Shown here: positions 51,345 to 60,750 of the stretch, piece after piece
Position numbering within the stretch: position 1 is the stretch's first letter
Layout: each line of letters begins with the position of its first letter
DNA from: Mucilaginibacter oryzae
Lineage (GTDB): Bacteria; Bacteroidota; Bacteroidia; Sphingobacteriales; Sphingobacteriaceae
Direction of reading: 5' to 3'
Assembly (NCBI RefSeq): GCF_003148845.1
Contig: NZ_QGHA01000001.1
Location: 1,184,092-1,248,091 of the forward strand
Length of the DNA stretch: 64,000 nt
Notes under the pieces: generated by a model
Told to the model about the DNA's origin: nothing
Databases searched by the model: none
The model's input: the letters and a program-made list of their open reading frames with translations, nothing else
Program-made: the position numbers and the translations under genes

Positions 51345-53867
51345 TTATCGGCCTCCGCCTGTTGGGGCACCCTGACCACCACCCTGGTCGCCTTGTTTCA
51401 TGTCATCATTGTTGATGCCTTTTTTAGGCTGTTGCGGGTTGCTGAAGCTTAGCTTACCAAAGCTGTAGCTAAACGTAACACCGAACGAGCGGAATGGGAA
51501 CGCGAACTTGCTGCTTTGTGTAAAGGTTGGCGTTTTAATATCGGTGTTAAAGTTTTTGTAAGTGTTAAACGGCTCGATGGCGTTAATACCAAGGGCCAGT
51601 TTCTTTTGCATAAACTGCTTTTTAACACCCATGCCAAATATACTGAACGATGGGTTTGAACCCTGTATAGTACGACGGGCCGAGTTTTGAACAGCAAAAG
51701 CCTCGGCAATAAAGTTGCTTGGCAGGGTAAGCTGCGCGCTCAAAAACGCGTTGTACTGGAAGTATGTTGAAGTTTGTGTTTGCTGATTAGTTAACTGGTT
51801 ACTTGCGGTTGGCTTATAAGTATAGGCGTTAATGCTGCCGCGGATGGTCAGGATTTTAAACGGTGTTATTGCACCGAAAAAACTTGCACCATAGGAGTTG
51901 TTAACACCAATGTTTTGATAGGTAGTGATGGTACCTTCCTGGCCATCGGGCAAATTAGTTAACAAACCTTCAATTAAACCTGTTGTATGTTTGTAATAAG
52001 CCGAGAGGTTAATAACCGACGATTTAATAAAAGTATTATAACCCAGCTCAACAGTTTGCGAAACCTCCGGCGCAAGGAACGGGTTACCTACGGTTTGCGC
52101 GGTTGGGTTACTTTTATTTACAAACGGATTTAAAAACTGCAGGCTTGGGCGGGTAATACGTTTGCTATAGGCCAGCTTAAGGGTTTGTGTAGGCGTAAGC
52201 GCTTTTTGCAAGGTTAAGCTTGGTATAAAAGTGTTATAGTTTTGATCAAAGGGCTGGATGTTTTGCACATCGTTGTGCGGCTCGCCGTGGATATCGGTAT
52301 TCTCCAACCTTGCGCCGGCAAGTACAGAGTAACCTTTAGGTAAGGTAACCGTTAACACCGAGTAACCGGCCCAAACAGTTTGGTCATAGCTGTATTTATT
52401 GGAGTTTACCGGGTCATAAACAAAATCGGCACCGCTTGGGTTAAAGTAATCCGAAACACTCCTGATTCTCCTGATGATATTTTTACCGCCAGCTTCCAGT
52501 TTAAACACTTTGTTTATAGGCAAGGTATAATCTGTCTGGAAGGTGTACTCGTTATTGATACCGTCAATGTTATTTTTTAGGTTAGGAAACTCTGTAGGGT
52601 CTTGCAGGCCGGTAAATAAGGTGGTGTAGTCTGTTACTACTTTACTGTGGCTCCACTGAGTTGAAAAGCTCAGCTCATGTCCTTCTTTTTTAAACTTGTG
52701 CGTGTAATCCACATTCCAGTCAAAACCGCCAAAGGTATTATGGCCAATGTTGTTGTTATGATAGGTATTATTCTTCGTAGGATCGTAAAAATAGGTACGG
52801 GTATAATCGGTATTGCTGTTAGGGTCAAAACCACCCTGGTTTAAGCGTATAGTGCTGCGAAGATTGTTAAAGGCATTGAAATCGTACCCTGCAGATACCG
52901 AACCGATAACACCATGACGTTTAACACGGCTTGTACCTGTAGAGGTTTGCGAACGGTGCTGTGCAGGATCGTTAAAAAAGAAATCCTGATCGGACGAGGT
53001 AAGCGATGTTTGCGGCCAGGTAGCGTTACCGCCAACGTTTGCCGATAAACTTAACCTGTTATGGTTATAGTTGATGTTGCCGTTACCATTGTTCTGGCGT
53101 GTACCTACACCGCCGCTGATCGAGCCGCTGAAACCCGAAACATTTTTTTGTTTGGTGATGATGTTCAGGATCCCGGCCGAACCTTCGGCATCATATTTAG
53201 CCGATGGCGAAGTAACCACCTCAATGCTTTTAATCTGATCGGCAGGGATGGTTTTCAATACATCCGATAAGCTGGCCGAAGTTGCACCCGATGGTTTACC
53301 GTTAATCAACACGCGTACGTTTTGATCGCCGCGGATAGATACGTTACCGTTTAGGTCAACCGCTACCAATGGTACTTTTTGTAATACGTCGGTAGCGTTA
53401 CCGCCCGCGGCAGTCAAATCCTTTTCGGCGTTGTAAACAATTTTGTCAATTTTGTTTTCGATCAAAGCCGCCTGGCCCACCACCTGCACTTCCTTAAGCG
53501 CGTGCGAGCTTGGCGCTAAAAGCACCTGGCCCAGCTTGGCATCGGGTTTTGAAGCGGTAGTTTCAACCGGTTCGATATATTTGGTTGGGTAACCGATAAA
53601 GGAGATAGCCAACTTGTATTTGCCGGGCTTCACATTATCCAGTTTAAAGTTACCTTTTTCATCGGTTACCACACCGGTAATAGGCGATTTGCCGCCGCTG
53701 CGGTATAAACCAACCGAGGCATAATCCATCGGCTTTTTGGTAAGCGAATCGATAATGGTGCCCGAAATCCTGCCCGTGGTAGTTGGCCCGCCGCCGCCCA
53801 CGCCGAACTGGGCATGAGCTGATAACGTAAAGCAGAACAATGCAATAAGTATGTAAAAACGTTTCAT
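51345..53867 (-). CDS. Outer-membrane beta-barrel family receptor with carboxypeptidase-like domain
   Basis: A TonB-dependent-receptor-like protein of 840 residues. A signal peptide (LIALFCFTLSAHAQFG) leads to a carboxypeptidase-regulatory domain (GTIIDSLTKKPMDYASVGLY, GNFKLDNVKPGKYKLAISFI), a plug with LQKVPLVAVDLNGNVSIRGD, VRVLINGKPSG and IEVVTSPSAKYDAEGSAGIL, and a barrel ending in FRSFGVTFSYSFGKLSF. The plug resembles the outer membrane beta-barrel family common in Bacteroidota. It ends with a Gly- and Gln-rich tail (MKQGDQGGGQGAPTGGG) that extends beyond the last barrel strand, unusual for TonB receptors. Ligand unknown. Confidence 0.88.
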   Translation of the reverse strand: MKRFYILIALFCFTLSAHAQFGVGGGGPTTTGRISGTIIDSLTKKPMDYASVGLYRSGGKSPITGVVTDEKGNFKLDNVKPGKYKLAISFIGYPTKYIEPVETTASKPDAKLGQVLLAPSSHALKEVQVVGQAALIENKIDKIVYNAEKDLTAAGGNATDVLQKVPLVAVDLNGNVSIRGDQNVRVLINGKPSGATSASLSDVLKTIPADQIKSIEVVTSPSAKYDAEGSAGILNIITKQKNVSGFSGSISGGVGTRQNNGNGNINYNHNRLSLSANVGGNATWPQTSLTSSDQDFFFNDPAQHRSQTSTGTSRVKRHGVIGSVSAGYDFNAFNNLRSTIRLNQGGFDPNSNTDYTRTYFYDPTKNNTYHNNNIGHNTFGGFDWNVDYTHKFKKEGHELSFSTQWSHSKVVTDYTTLFTGLQDPTEFPNLKNNIDGINNEYTFQTDYTLPINKVFKLEAGGKNIIRRIRSVSDYFNPSGADFVYDPVNSNKYSYDQTVWAGYSVLTVTLPKGYSVLAGARLENTDIHGEPHNDVQNIQPFDQNYNTFIPSLTLQKALTPTQTLKLAYSKRITRPSLQFLNPFVNKSNPTAQTVGNPFLAPEVSQTVELGYNTFIKSSVINLSAYYKHTTGLIEGLLTNLPDGQEGTITTYQNIGVNNSYGASFFGAITPFKILTIRGSINAYTYKPTASNQLTNQQTQTSTYFQYNAFLSAQLTLPSNFIAEAFAVQNSARRTIQGSNPSFSIFGMGVKKQFMQKKLALGINAIEPFNTYKNFNTDIKTPTFTQSSKFAFPFRSFGVTFSYSFGKLSFSNPQQPKKGINNDDMKQGDQGGGQGAPTGGGR

Positions 53868-54011
53868 TTAGTGTTATTTTGGTAATTGGAGGCGAAATTA
53901 CCTTAAATGTTACACGTAGAAATTTTATTTTGTTACAAAATGTGCAATTGTCATGTATAAGTTACACTTAGGTGAAACGAACCGTGAATTTTACAATGGG
54001 CGTTTACAATG

Positions 54012-54123
54012 GTCTGACAAAAAGGGAGATGTCTGAACCGGAATTTGGGGGAATGAAGGAATTACCAGAATGCTATGCAAATTCGAAAAATTCTAATAAT
54101 TCCCCCAAATTCCGGTTCAGACA
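54012..54123. repeat. Word palindrome, TTGTCTGAACCGGAATTTG type
   Basis: GTCTGAACCGGAATTTGGGG pairs with CCCCAAATTCCGGTTCAGAC; this outer stem is perfect over 20 bases. Inside lie GAATG, AATTCG words. Related to the palindromes at 51137 and 61760. Confidence 0.8.
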
Positions 54124-54129
54124 AACTAA

Positions 54130-54942
54130 TTACTGCGTTGTTACCCTCAAACTTAAAGTATCGGCCTGCATAGCCGTAAAAATTCCCAGCCCGTTAACTA
54201 CGTTGGTTGGTGTATTCACTAAATTTTGCGAGCTGCCGCGGGTATTGGTTGTAAGGATATTGATATACTCATCGTTTACCCTCATTAAAATAACCTGGTA
54301 GTGGCCGTAATATTTAAAGGAGTTTTGGGTGATATTGTATATCGATGCTTTTTCGGTATTGATTTGAAAACTGGGTTTGTTATTGCTTCTTACCGCGATA
54401 ATTTCAAAGGGATCGCTATCCAGGTTTTTAAACAGCAGCAGGTGTTGCAGCGAATCGGGATTGGTCCATGTTACGGTTTGCAAAACTTTGTCGTTATAAG
54501 CCGGATCAATGGTGTTGGGTACGTGAAAAACACTGTCCGATAGTTTAAAGCCAATCGGTTTGCCCGGCATCACGGTTGATGCGCTTATGGTTGTATTATC
54601 ATAGTTAAACTGCATGGTGTAAGTTTTACCCGCAGTAACAAAAGTAGCGTCGCTGTAAGTGTAGGTACCATTAGCCCCTTCGGTAAGCTTAACCGTTTGG
54701 CTTCCGTTGCTGATATTGATGTTCAGCCCGGTTAAAGCCGCGCCGTAAGTTGCCGTATCCGTTAAATCTTTTTGCTGATATACTTTTATTGAAACCGGCT
54801 GCCCGGCTACCAGGTACGCCTCAACAACCGGTTTATTTACGGCGCTGATATCCGCACTATTCTTTTTACAGGCGGCTGTCATCAGCATAAAACCAGCTGC
54901 AAATGCCGCTAAAATATATCGTATAGGTGTTTTTATTTCCAT
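54130..54942 (-). CDS. DUF4249 lipoprotein
   Basis: A 270-residue predicted lipoprotein: ILAAFAAGFMLMTAAC with Cys25 as the lipidated residue followed by KKN, so probably surface-exposed. The body has PVVEAYLVAGQPVSIKVYQQ and LTGLNINISNGSQTVKL typical of DUF4249, an Ig-like domain followed by a cap that accompanies TonB receptors. It overlaps the end of the receptor gene by 10 bases, and the receptor and this lipoprotein probably form a complex, as SusC-SusD pairs do; that is an inference from gene order. Confidence 0.9.
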   Translation of the reverse strand: MEIKTPIRYILAAFAAGFMLMTAACKKNSADISAVNKPVVEAYLVAGQPVSIKVYQQKDLTDTATYGAALTGLNINISNGSQTVKLTEGANGTYTYSDATFVTAGKTYTMQFNYDNTTISASTVMPGKPIGFKLSDSVFHVPNTIDPAYNDKVLQTVTWTNPDSLQHLLLFKNLDSDPFEIIAVRSNNKPSFQINTEKASIYNITQNSFKYYGHYQVILMRVNDEYINILTTNTRGSSQNLVNTPTNVVNGLGIFTAMQADTLSLRVTTQ

Positions 54943-57734
54943 TTTAAGCTTAAAGTTAAGTTAGGGGTAAACCCGAGGTAGTTAACATTGGTGGTAATTA
55001 CCTGGTTATTTTGCAGCTGGTATTCGCGGTACCAGGAGTTAACATGGTTGTAAACGTTAAACAGCGAAAAACCTATCGAGCCTACTTTACGCCCGTCTAT
55101 CTTTAACAGATCGTAAGAGGCCGAAAGATCAAGCCTGTGGTAAGCCGGCAGGCGTTCGGCATTTTTATCGCTCAGGTTGATGTAGGTAATGGCGTTGCCG
55201 TCTACCGTTTTAACCGTATAGGTTGATAAAGGCGCTGTGTAAGGGTGCCCCGTACTGAACAGGAAGGTTGCCGCGAAATTCCATCGCTGGTAATGGTACA
55301 TGTTGATGGATTTAAACTCATGGCGCACATCCTGGTCGGCATCGTAATAGTTATCGCCGTAGGCCGAAAATTTGTTCTGCGCTTTTCCTAACGTATAGCT
55401 GATCCACCCTGTATAGCGGCCCATTTTTTTCTGCACCAGTAATTCTATCCCCCTGGTACGGCCGGTGCCTTCATAAAATTTTTCTTCGATAGTTTGGTTT
55501 TGATTGAAGTTCATGAAACCACCGCCGCCTGCACCTGCCGGGCGGGTTTGCTGTACCGTATATTGGGTAAGCCCGTTAAGCGTTTTGTAATAGCCTTCCA
55601 GGCTAAACAGAAAGCCGTCATTTTCATAACTGGCGCCCAGTATAAAGTGCCTGGCCTGGCTCACCGGGATATTGGCATTGTTGGATAACACCCAGAAATT
55701 ACGGTTGCCGCCCAAAACATCCTGCCGTATCACCTGGTTCTCGAACTGGTAAAACTGTCCCGTGGCGCCCTTTAAAGTAATCTGATCGCTAAGGTTATAA
55801 CTTGCCGAAAGCCGCGGCTCAAAATAAGGTTTTGTTGTAGGACCAAAGTACGACGCGCGCAAGCCGGGCTGAATATGGAATTTATTATTCGGGTCGATAG
55901 CCAGCTCGGTATAAAAACCGGCAAGCATAGCGCTGTTATGCTGATTAATCAGTTTGCTGGTATCATTCTGCGTGTATTCGTAATCTATTTTTTTATAGGA
56001 TGCAAAGCCGCCGAAAAGCAGTTTGTATTTATTACTGGCTGTCCACTCCCATTCAGATTTGTAGCCCACATCTTTCAGGTTATTGGTTTCGAGCGTACCG
56101 TTGCTCAAGGTGTGCGATATGCCGTTGGTATCAATTTGCGAAAAGCCAGATGAACTCCGGTTCCTGTCGTTAAAATAAGATGAATATGTGATGTAATTAT
56201 TGGAGTACAGTTTTTTGTTCCACTGCCTGAACCATTTGATACTGCTGCCCAGGTTACCGTATTTGGTATAATCGGTGATACTGATACCGCTGCTGCCCGA
56301 TGACAGGAAGGAAGGCAAACCTAAATCACGGCTGTTATCCGTTTTATCGGTACCGGTGTATAAGCTCCATGATACCTTATCTTTCTGGCTGATGGTGTAG
56401 GTGTATTTGGCATCAAAATCATAAAAATACGAACTTGGGGTGATCTGGTTGGCAAAGCCGCCGCCACCAAAACCACCGCCGGGGCGGCCACCACCACCAC
56501 CCTGCGTGGTTGAAGTTTGGTTAAACTGGTTAAAAATCTTGTTATAAAAAGGCCCCTGGTATGAGCGCCTAACGGCCAGCAATAATGTCGATTTATCCGA
56601 AAGCGGCGTTTCAAGGTAGCCGCTGGCGCTTAATAAACTCAGATCTGTACCTATGTTGGTTTCGTTCTTGTTGCCCTCTTTGCCATTAATCTCGGTAACG
56701 CTGGAGAGCCTGCCGCCATATTTGGATGTAAAGCCGCCTTTATACATCTGCACATCCTTAACGGCGCTGGCATTAAAGGCGCTGAAAAAGCCGTACAGGT
56801 GGTCTACCTGGTAAATGGTGAAACCATCCAGCACCACCAGATTCTGATCGGGCGTACCCCCGCGTACATACGCTCCCGACGATGACTCGTTGGTACCCGC
56901 AACGCCCGGCATTAACTGGAAGGCCCGCAATATATCCTTATCGCCCATGGTTGGCAGCTTATCCAGGTTGGCGGGCGAAAGCTGCAATACGCCAACCTGC
57001 CGGCTATCGGTATTCATCACGCCGCTTTTTTTGCCGGTAATGGTAACCTCGTTCAGGCTGTTGAGCGATGGGAACAAACCGCAAATTAAGGGCGAGTTGA
57101 GCTTGTCGCTGCTCAGCCTGAAATAATCAGTTTGAAAACCGGTATAGGATACCTCTACCACTGATGTATCTGACGGTACACGAAACAGCGTAAAATAACC
57201 ATCGGAGTTGGTCATGGTGCTCAGATCCGTACCCCTGATCTTTACCGAGGCCGAAGGCAGCGATTCGCCGGTTTGCTGATCAATCACCCGGCCATTCACA
57301 TTGATCAAAAAATGTTTGGGTTTGGCTTTGGGCGCTTCAATCTCTTTAGCCTTAAGCCCTGTATTGGCCGCCTGCAAAGCCAGCTTATTGAGTTTTTGCA
57401 GGCGGGCCAGGTCATCGGTGTTTTGTAGTATATAAATTGTCCCGGTAGATTCTATCCAGTAATGCAGACTGTTCTCGTTGCATACTTTGGCTATAACGTC
57501 TTTCAGCGGTTCTTCAAAAAAATGTTCCACCACATCCATCTCATGCAAGGGCGTACGCTCAAATACGATGCGAACCTGGTAATTGAGGGCCAGGGTATCC
57601 AGCAGTTCATCCAACGGGCAGGAGAAAAAGTGATTGACCAATATCTTTTTCAACTTTTTTTGTGTTTGCTGCGCCTGCACGGCTCCGGCACAAAACACAA
57701 GGGTAGTAATTAACAATAAGGAAAGTTTCTTCAT
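54933..57734 (-). CDS. TonB-dependent receptor with STN and carboxypeptidase-like domains
   Basis: Outer-membrane receptor of 933 residues. After the signal peptide comes an STN domain (about 30-110; LNYQVRIVFERTPLHEMDVV, LKDVIAKVCNENSLHYWIES), then a carboxypeptidase-like domain (INVNGRVIDQQTGESLPSAS), the plug (LPTMGDKDILRAFQLMPGVA; AYVRGGTPDQNLVVLDGFTI) and the barrel. STN domains usually signal to a FecR-type anti-sigma factor, but none is adjacent; instead a two-component pair is encoded upstream. The Gly-rich GGGGGRPGGGFGGGGFANQ loop near residue 415 is an oddity. It shares a transcript with the DUF4249 gene. Confidence 0.9.
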   Translation of the reverse strand: MKKLSLLLITTLVFCAGAVQAQQTQKKLKKILVNHFFSCPLDELLDTLALNYQVRIVFERTPLHEMDVVEHFFEEPLKDVIAKVCNENSLHYWIESTGTIYILQNTDDLARLQKLNKLALQAANTGLKAKEIEAPKAKPKHFLINVNGRVIDQQTGESLPSASVKIRGTDLSTMTNSDGYFTLFRVPSDTSVVEVSYTGFQTDYFRLSSDKLNSPLICGLFPSLNSLNEVTITGKKSGVMNTDSRQVGVLQLSPANLDKLPTMGDKDILRAFQLMPGVAGTNESSSGAYVRGGTPDQNLVVLDGFTIYQVDHLYGFFSAFNASAVKDVQMYKGGFTSKYGGRLSSVTEINGKEGNKNETNIGTDLSLLSASGYLETPLSDKSTLLLAVRRSYQGPFYNKIFNQFNQTSTTQGGGGGRPGGGFGGGGFANQITPSSYFYDFDAKYTYTISQKDKVSWSLYTGTDKTDNSRDLGLPSFLSSGSSGISITDYTKYGNLGSSIKWFRQWNKKLYSNNYITYSSYFNDRNRSSSGFSQIDTNGISHTLSNGTLETNNLKDVGYKSEWEWTASNKYKLLFGGFASYKKIDYEYTQNDTSKLINQHNSAMLAGFYTELAIDPNNKFHIQPGLRASYFGPTTKPYFEPRLSASYNLSDQITLKGATGQFYQFENQVIRQDVLGGNRNFWVLSNNANIPVSQARHFILGASYENDGFLFSLEGYYKTLNGLTQYTVQQTRPAGAGGGGFMNFNQNQTIEEKFYEGTGRTRGIELLVQKKMGRYTGWISYTLGKAQNKFSAYGDNYYDADQDVRHEFKSINMYHYQRWNFAATFLFSTGHPYTAPLSTYTVKTVDGNAITYINLSDKNAERLPAYHRLDLSASYDLLKIDGRKVGSIGFSLFNVYNHVNSWYREYQLQNNQVITTNVNYLGFTPNLTLSLKWK

Positions 57735-57924
57735 TAGGGCAACTATTTCTTCAGCACCGAAGTTGCAGCCTATTTTAACGCCCCTGAAATAAAATCGACG
57801 AGCTTAGGGTTTGTGTAGATAAATTGGGGGATTGTGTAGCGGGTGGTTTTAGTTGCAGTGGCAGTTTTTAGTGGCAGCGGCGGTTTGATAAAAGTAGAAT
57901 CTCTGCCGCCACTCGGCTGGAGCC

Positions 57925-58213
57925 CATAGCCGTTAACTTAAGGACAAAAGCCATTAAAAGTTGACGGGAAAGGTATGATTCACTCCCAAATACCTACTGT
58001 GCTTAGATTCCCCCTTAGGGGATACCTGTTTGTAGAAGATGCAGGCAGACAGTCTTTTGCCTCGTAGAGGCTACCCTCTTCAGGATATTTCTAAGCATGG
58101 TTTATAGGGTAGCCTCTACGAGGCAAAGGGCCTTTTTATCTTTGTCCTACAAACGGGTAGCGCCTAACGACGCATTGGAAATTTGCATACGGCAGCTTAA
58201 GTTAATGGCTATG
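57925..58213 (+). mobile_element. Element A copy 2, MITE-like
   Basis: A 289-base element with ends CATAGCCGTTAACTTAAG and its near-complement CTTAAGTTAATGGCTATG. It is flanked by the direct 10-base repeats GGCTGGAGCC (57915-57924) and GGCCGGAGCC (58214-58223). Removing element plus one repeat restores CTCGGCTGGAGCCGAG, a hairpin followed by seven T, i.e. a terminator-like target. The inner palindrome (58055-58077 with 58106-58127) is present and no coding frame is evident. It lies between the two-component and receptor genes. Confidence 0.8.
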
Positions 58214-58252
58214 GGCCGGAGCCGAGCGACTGTTTTTTTGTCTTTTGTTGTT

Positions 58253-58957
58253 TTACACCTTCCCTATCATCCTGTTAATCACATCCCTGTACCCGTCGCT
58301 CAACGGTATCTCGGTATTTATCAGCTTGATCCTCGCCCTGCGCATTTGGGATACATGATCCAGGTTAACGAGGTATGATTTATGCACCCTGAAAAACTGG
58401 TCGGCAGGCAACTGCAGTTCAATAGCTTTTAGGCTGATGCGCGATAGTACCGGCTTTTGCTGGTTAATGAGGTGTACTTTGATATAATCCTTCAAACCCT
58501 CGATATATTCAACCTGGTCGAAATTGATTTTTACCAGGTTATAGTCGGCATGCAAAAAAAAGTAATTTTTGGTAGTTTGCTGAGGCACGTAACTGCGGCG
58601 AAGCTCATACAGGTCAAGCGCTTTATGGCAGGCTTTTAAAAACCTGTCTAAGGGTACGGGTTTCACCAGGTAATCAACCACATCAAGTTCAAAGCCTTCT
58701 ACCGCAAATTTCTCGTAAGCGGTTACAAATATTACCATGGGCTTATGGGTTAGGCTGCGGATAAACTGCAAACCGTTAATCCCCGGCATATAAATATCGC
58801 TCATTATAAGGTCGATTTGCTGGTTTTGCATGGCCAGTATGGCTTCCCCGGCGTTGCGGCAACGCGCTACAACCTGTATCGTATTGATATGTTTAAGGTT
58901 ATCTTCCAACAGATCAAGCGCCAGCGGCTCATCATCAAGTATCAAACATCTCATCAT
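58253..58957 (-). CDS. LytTR-family response regulator
   Basis: Cytoplasmic DNA-binding regulator of 234 residues. The receiver domain has LILDDEPLAL, the phospho-acceptor Asp in LIMSDIYMPGINGLQF, and the Lys in VDYLVKPVPLDRFLKA. The C-terminal LytTR domain follows: VKINFDQVEYIEGLKDYIKV, RISLKAIELQLPADQFFRVH and KSYLVNLDHVSQM. The gene overlaps the upstream histidine kinase gene by an ATGA junction. The pair lies just upstream of the receptor-DUF4249 genes on the same strand, and may control them, though element A separates the two groups. Confidence 0.94.
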   Translation of the reverse strand: MMRCLILDDEPLALDLLEDNLKHINTIQVVARCRNAGEAILAMQNQQIDLIMSDIYMPGINGLQFIRSLTHKPMVIFVTAYEKFAVEGFELDVVDYLVKPVPLDRFLKACHKALDLYELRRSYVPQQTTKNYFFLHADYNLVKINFDQVEYIEGLKDYIKVHLINQQKPVLSRISLKAIELQLPADQFFRVHKSYLVNLDHVSQMRRARIKLINTEIPLSDGYRDVINRMIGKV

Positions 58958-59985
58958 TTCAGTTCCAGTTGCAGCATCACTATATAGGCCTGCTCGTTTT
59001 TGTTTATGTATAAATTGTGTTTACCGGGGTACAGCAGTTCAAGCCGACGTTTTACATTAGCCTGGCCAATGCCCGATGCCGGATCTTTATCGGTTTCAAC
59101 CGGGTTATAAACGTTTTGTACGCTGAAGCGCAGGTTTTTATCGTCGGCAAAAAGGGTTATGGCTATGTTGGCGGCTTCAATATCGCCGGTGCCGTGTTTA
59201 AAAGCGTTTTCTACGAACGGTATCAGCAGCATGGGCTCTATCGTTTTTTCGGGAGCCTTAATATCCGAACTGAAGCTGACCTTCACCTGGTCGCCGAAGC
59301 GGAGTTGCTGTAGCTCGATATAACTGCGCAGGTAATCTTCTTTCTGGTGCAGGGTAACCTTCTCCTCGTCGGTTACATAAAGCATATAGCGCAACAGCTT
59401 GGAAAGCTGGATCAGCGTGGGCTCCACCGCCTTCGGGTTTAACCGGGAAAGTGCCACCGCGCTGTTAATGACGTTAAAAATAAAATGCGGACTGATTTGC
59501 GAGCGTAAAAAAGCCAGTTCAGAAATTAACGAGGCATTATCAATATCCTTCTTTTTATTGATGATCTTAAACTGATCGGCCAGGTAATGGTAAGCAAAAC
59601 TACCTGCCGTTATGGATAACAACGGATAGATTGCCAGAAAATGCCCGGGCGGGCGGTGCGGGGGTATACCCGGGAAATGAGGTTCGGGAAAAAACGGACG
59701 GGTGTATATCAAAATCAGGTTAAACACCACAAACGAACACAGCAACAGCAAAAAATACAGCCCAATATTCTTTTTCAATACCCTCGGGATCAACACGAAA
59801 GCATTGAGATAAAACTCGGCTGCCAGAACAAGGTTAAACCTTACGATATGCCCCGGAGAGAAAAATGCCTGCGGAAACCCGCGCATATCCGGCCTTGAAA
59901 TGATGGGAATAAAAATGATCAAGGCCCAGAACAGCAGGTGGATACCTATTTCGATAACAAGCGCCGGCTTTATGCGTACAAACAT
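58954..59985 (-). CDS. LytS/YehU-type sensor histidine kinase
   Basis: Membrane histidine kinase of 343 residues. Four N-terminal helices (ALVIEIGIHLLFWALIIFIP; VLAAEFYLNAFVLIP; FLLLLCSFVVFNLILIY; YPLLSITAGSFAYHY) carry no large sensory domain. The phosphorylated His lies in LRSQISPHFIFNVINS, and the ATP-binding part shows LIPFVENAFKHGTG and GIGQANVKRRLELL. A Pro-rich loop (PEPHFPGIPPHRPPGH) between helices three and four faces outside or inside and may sense. It is cotranscribed with the LytTR regulator gene downstream. Confidence 0.94.
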   Translation of the reverse strand: MFVRIKPALVIEIGIHLLFWALIIFIPIISRPDMRGFPQAFFSPGHIVRFNLVLAAEFYLNAFVLIPRVLKKNIGLYFLLLLCSFVVFNLILIYTRPFFPEPHFPGIPPHRPPGHFLAIYPLLSITAGSFAYHYLADQFKIINKKKDIDNASLISELAFLRSQISPHFIFNVINSAVALSRLNPKAVEPTLIQLSKLLRYMLYVTDEEKVTLHQKEDYLRSYIELQQLRFGDQVKVSFSSDIKAPEKTIEPMLLIPFVENAFKHGTGDIEAANIAITLFADDKNLRFSVQNVYNPVETDKDPASGIGQANVKRRLELLYPGKHNLYINKNEQAYIVMLQLELK

Positions 59986-60226
59986 ATCATGCTAAGGTAA
60001 ACTCATTTTAAACCCGCATTTAATGTAATAGACAAGCAGGCCAAATGTGCCGACGAAAGTAAAATATCCGCAGTAGTAAAACATCATTCGGGTTCGCGTG
60101 AAAAGCAGATTTAACATCTATTAACATTTTACAGGCGAGGGGTTTAAAAAAGTGCCAACCTAAATATGCTGCCGTATTTCGCGTTAGATTTGTTTAATAA
60201 TCAGCTACCAACGTCGATAACTACCC

Positions 60227-60331
60227 GCGCTCGTTTCAAAACGAGTGCGTAACGTGGGTTTGCGTTTGTAACGCAAACCACGGGCGTTGCAAACGCCAAA
60301 CCATTTTAAGCACTCGTTGCAAACGAGCGCA
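60227..60331. repeat. Nested palindrome, GCGCTCGTTTCAAAACGAG type
   Basis: GCGCTCGTTTCAAAACGAGT pairs with CACTCGTTGCAAACGAGCGC at the right; inside, GTGGGTTTGCGTTTGTAACG pairs with CGCAAACCACG. Two stem-loops within one long one. It lies in the 394-base gap upstream of the histidine kinase gene and the end of the zinc-ribbon gene. Confidence 0.75.
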
Positions 60332-60379
60332 AGAAGACTTGTCCAATAAACTACCCGTGCTTTTACTTAGCCCCTTGCC

Positions 60380-60646
60380 CTATTTGGATACCGACCAGCT
60401 TTCTTCTATTTCTTTCTTTAATGTTACAACAACACCATCCAGTCCTTCATACCAATCCAAATGAGGACTAAATTTATTGCAACTCTCATCCACGCATTGA
60501 GTATCTTTGAACACCTTTCCACATCCAGGGCAACGGGCTGCAGTTTTGAACGTGTCCCAACAGGTGAAACATCTGTCACAACTCCAATAAGGGCGACCGT
60601 CGGGCTCCCATTCGCATTTTGGGCATCTTATTCTAATATTATCCAT
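60380..60646 (-). CDS. Small zinc-ribbon protein
   Basis: An 88-residue protein with four Cys pairs: RCPKCEW, SCDRCFTC, RCPGCGKVF and the CVDESC region, with WEPDGRPYWSCD between. Two zinc sites are likely. It has no membrane helix and no catalytic motif. I recall similar short double zinc-ribbon proteins of unknown function in Bacteroidota. It follows sucD on the same strand beyond a terminator, 100 bases away. Confidence 0.75.
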   Translation of the reverse strand: MDNIRIRCPKCEWEPDGRPYWSCDRCFTCWDTFKTAARCPGCGKVFKDTQCVDESCNKFSPHLDWYEGLDGVVVTLKKEIEESWSVSK

Positions 60647-60674
60647 TGTAATAAGGCTTGTTATATCTGCATAA

Positions 60675-60713
60675 AAATAAAAAAATCCCGGCCAACATGG
60701 TGACCGGGATTTT
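60675..60713 (-). terminator. Terminator of sucD
   Basis: AATCCCGG pairs with CCGGGATT, followed on the minus strand by seven T in TTTTTTTATTTTTA. It is located about 40 bases after the sucD stop and upstream of the zinc-ribbon gene. Confidence 0.85.
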
Positions 60714-60750
60714 CAATATTATAAAAGCTTTCCGCTTTAGGCTCTCAGCC

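Noticed and set aside
53972..54301. Open frame of about 109 codons on the plus strand
   Set aside because: It runs through the GTCTGAACC palindrome and the end of the DUF4249 gene on the other strand; no coding-like protein features.
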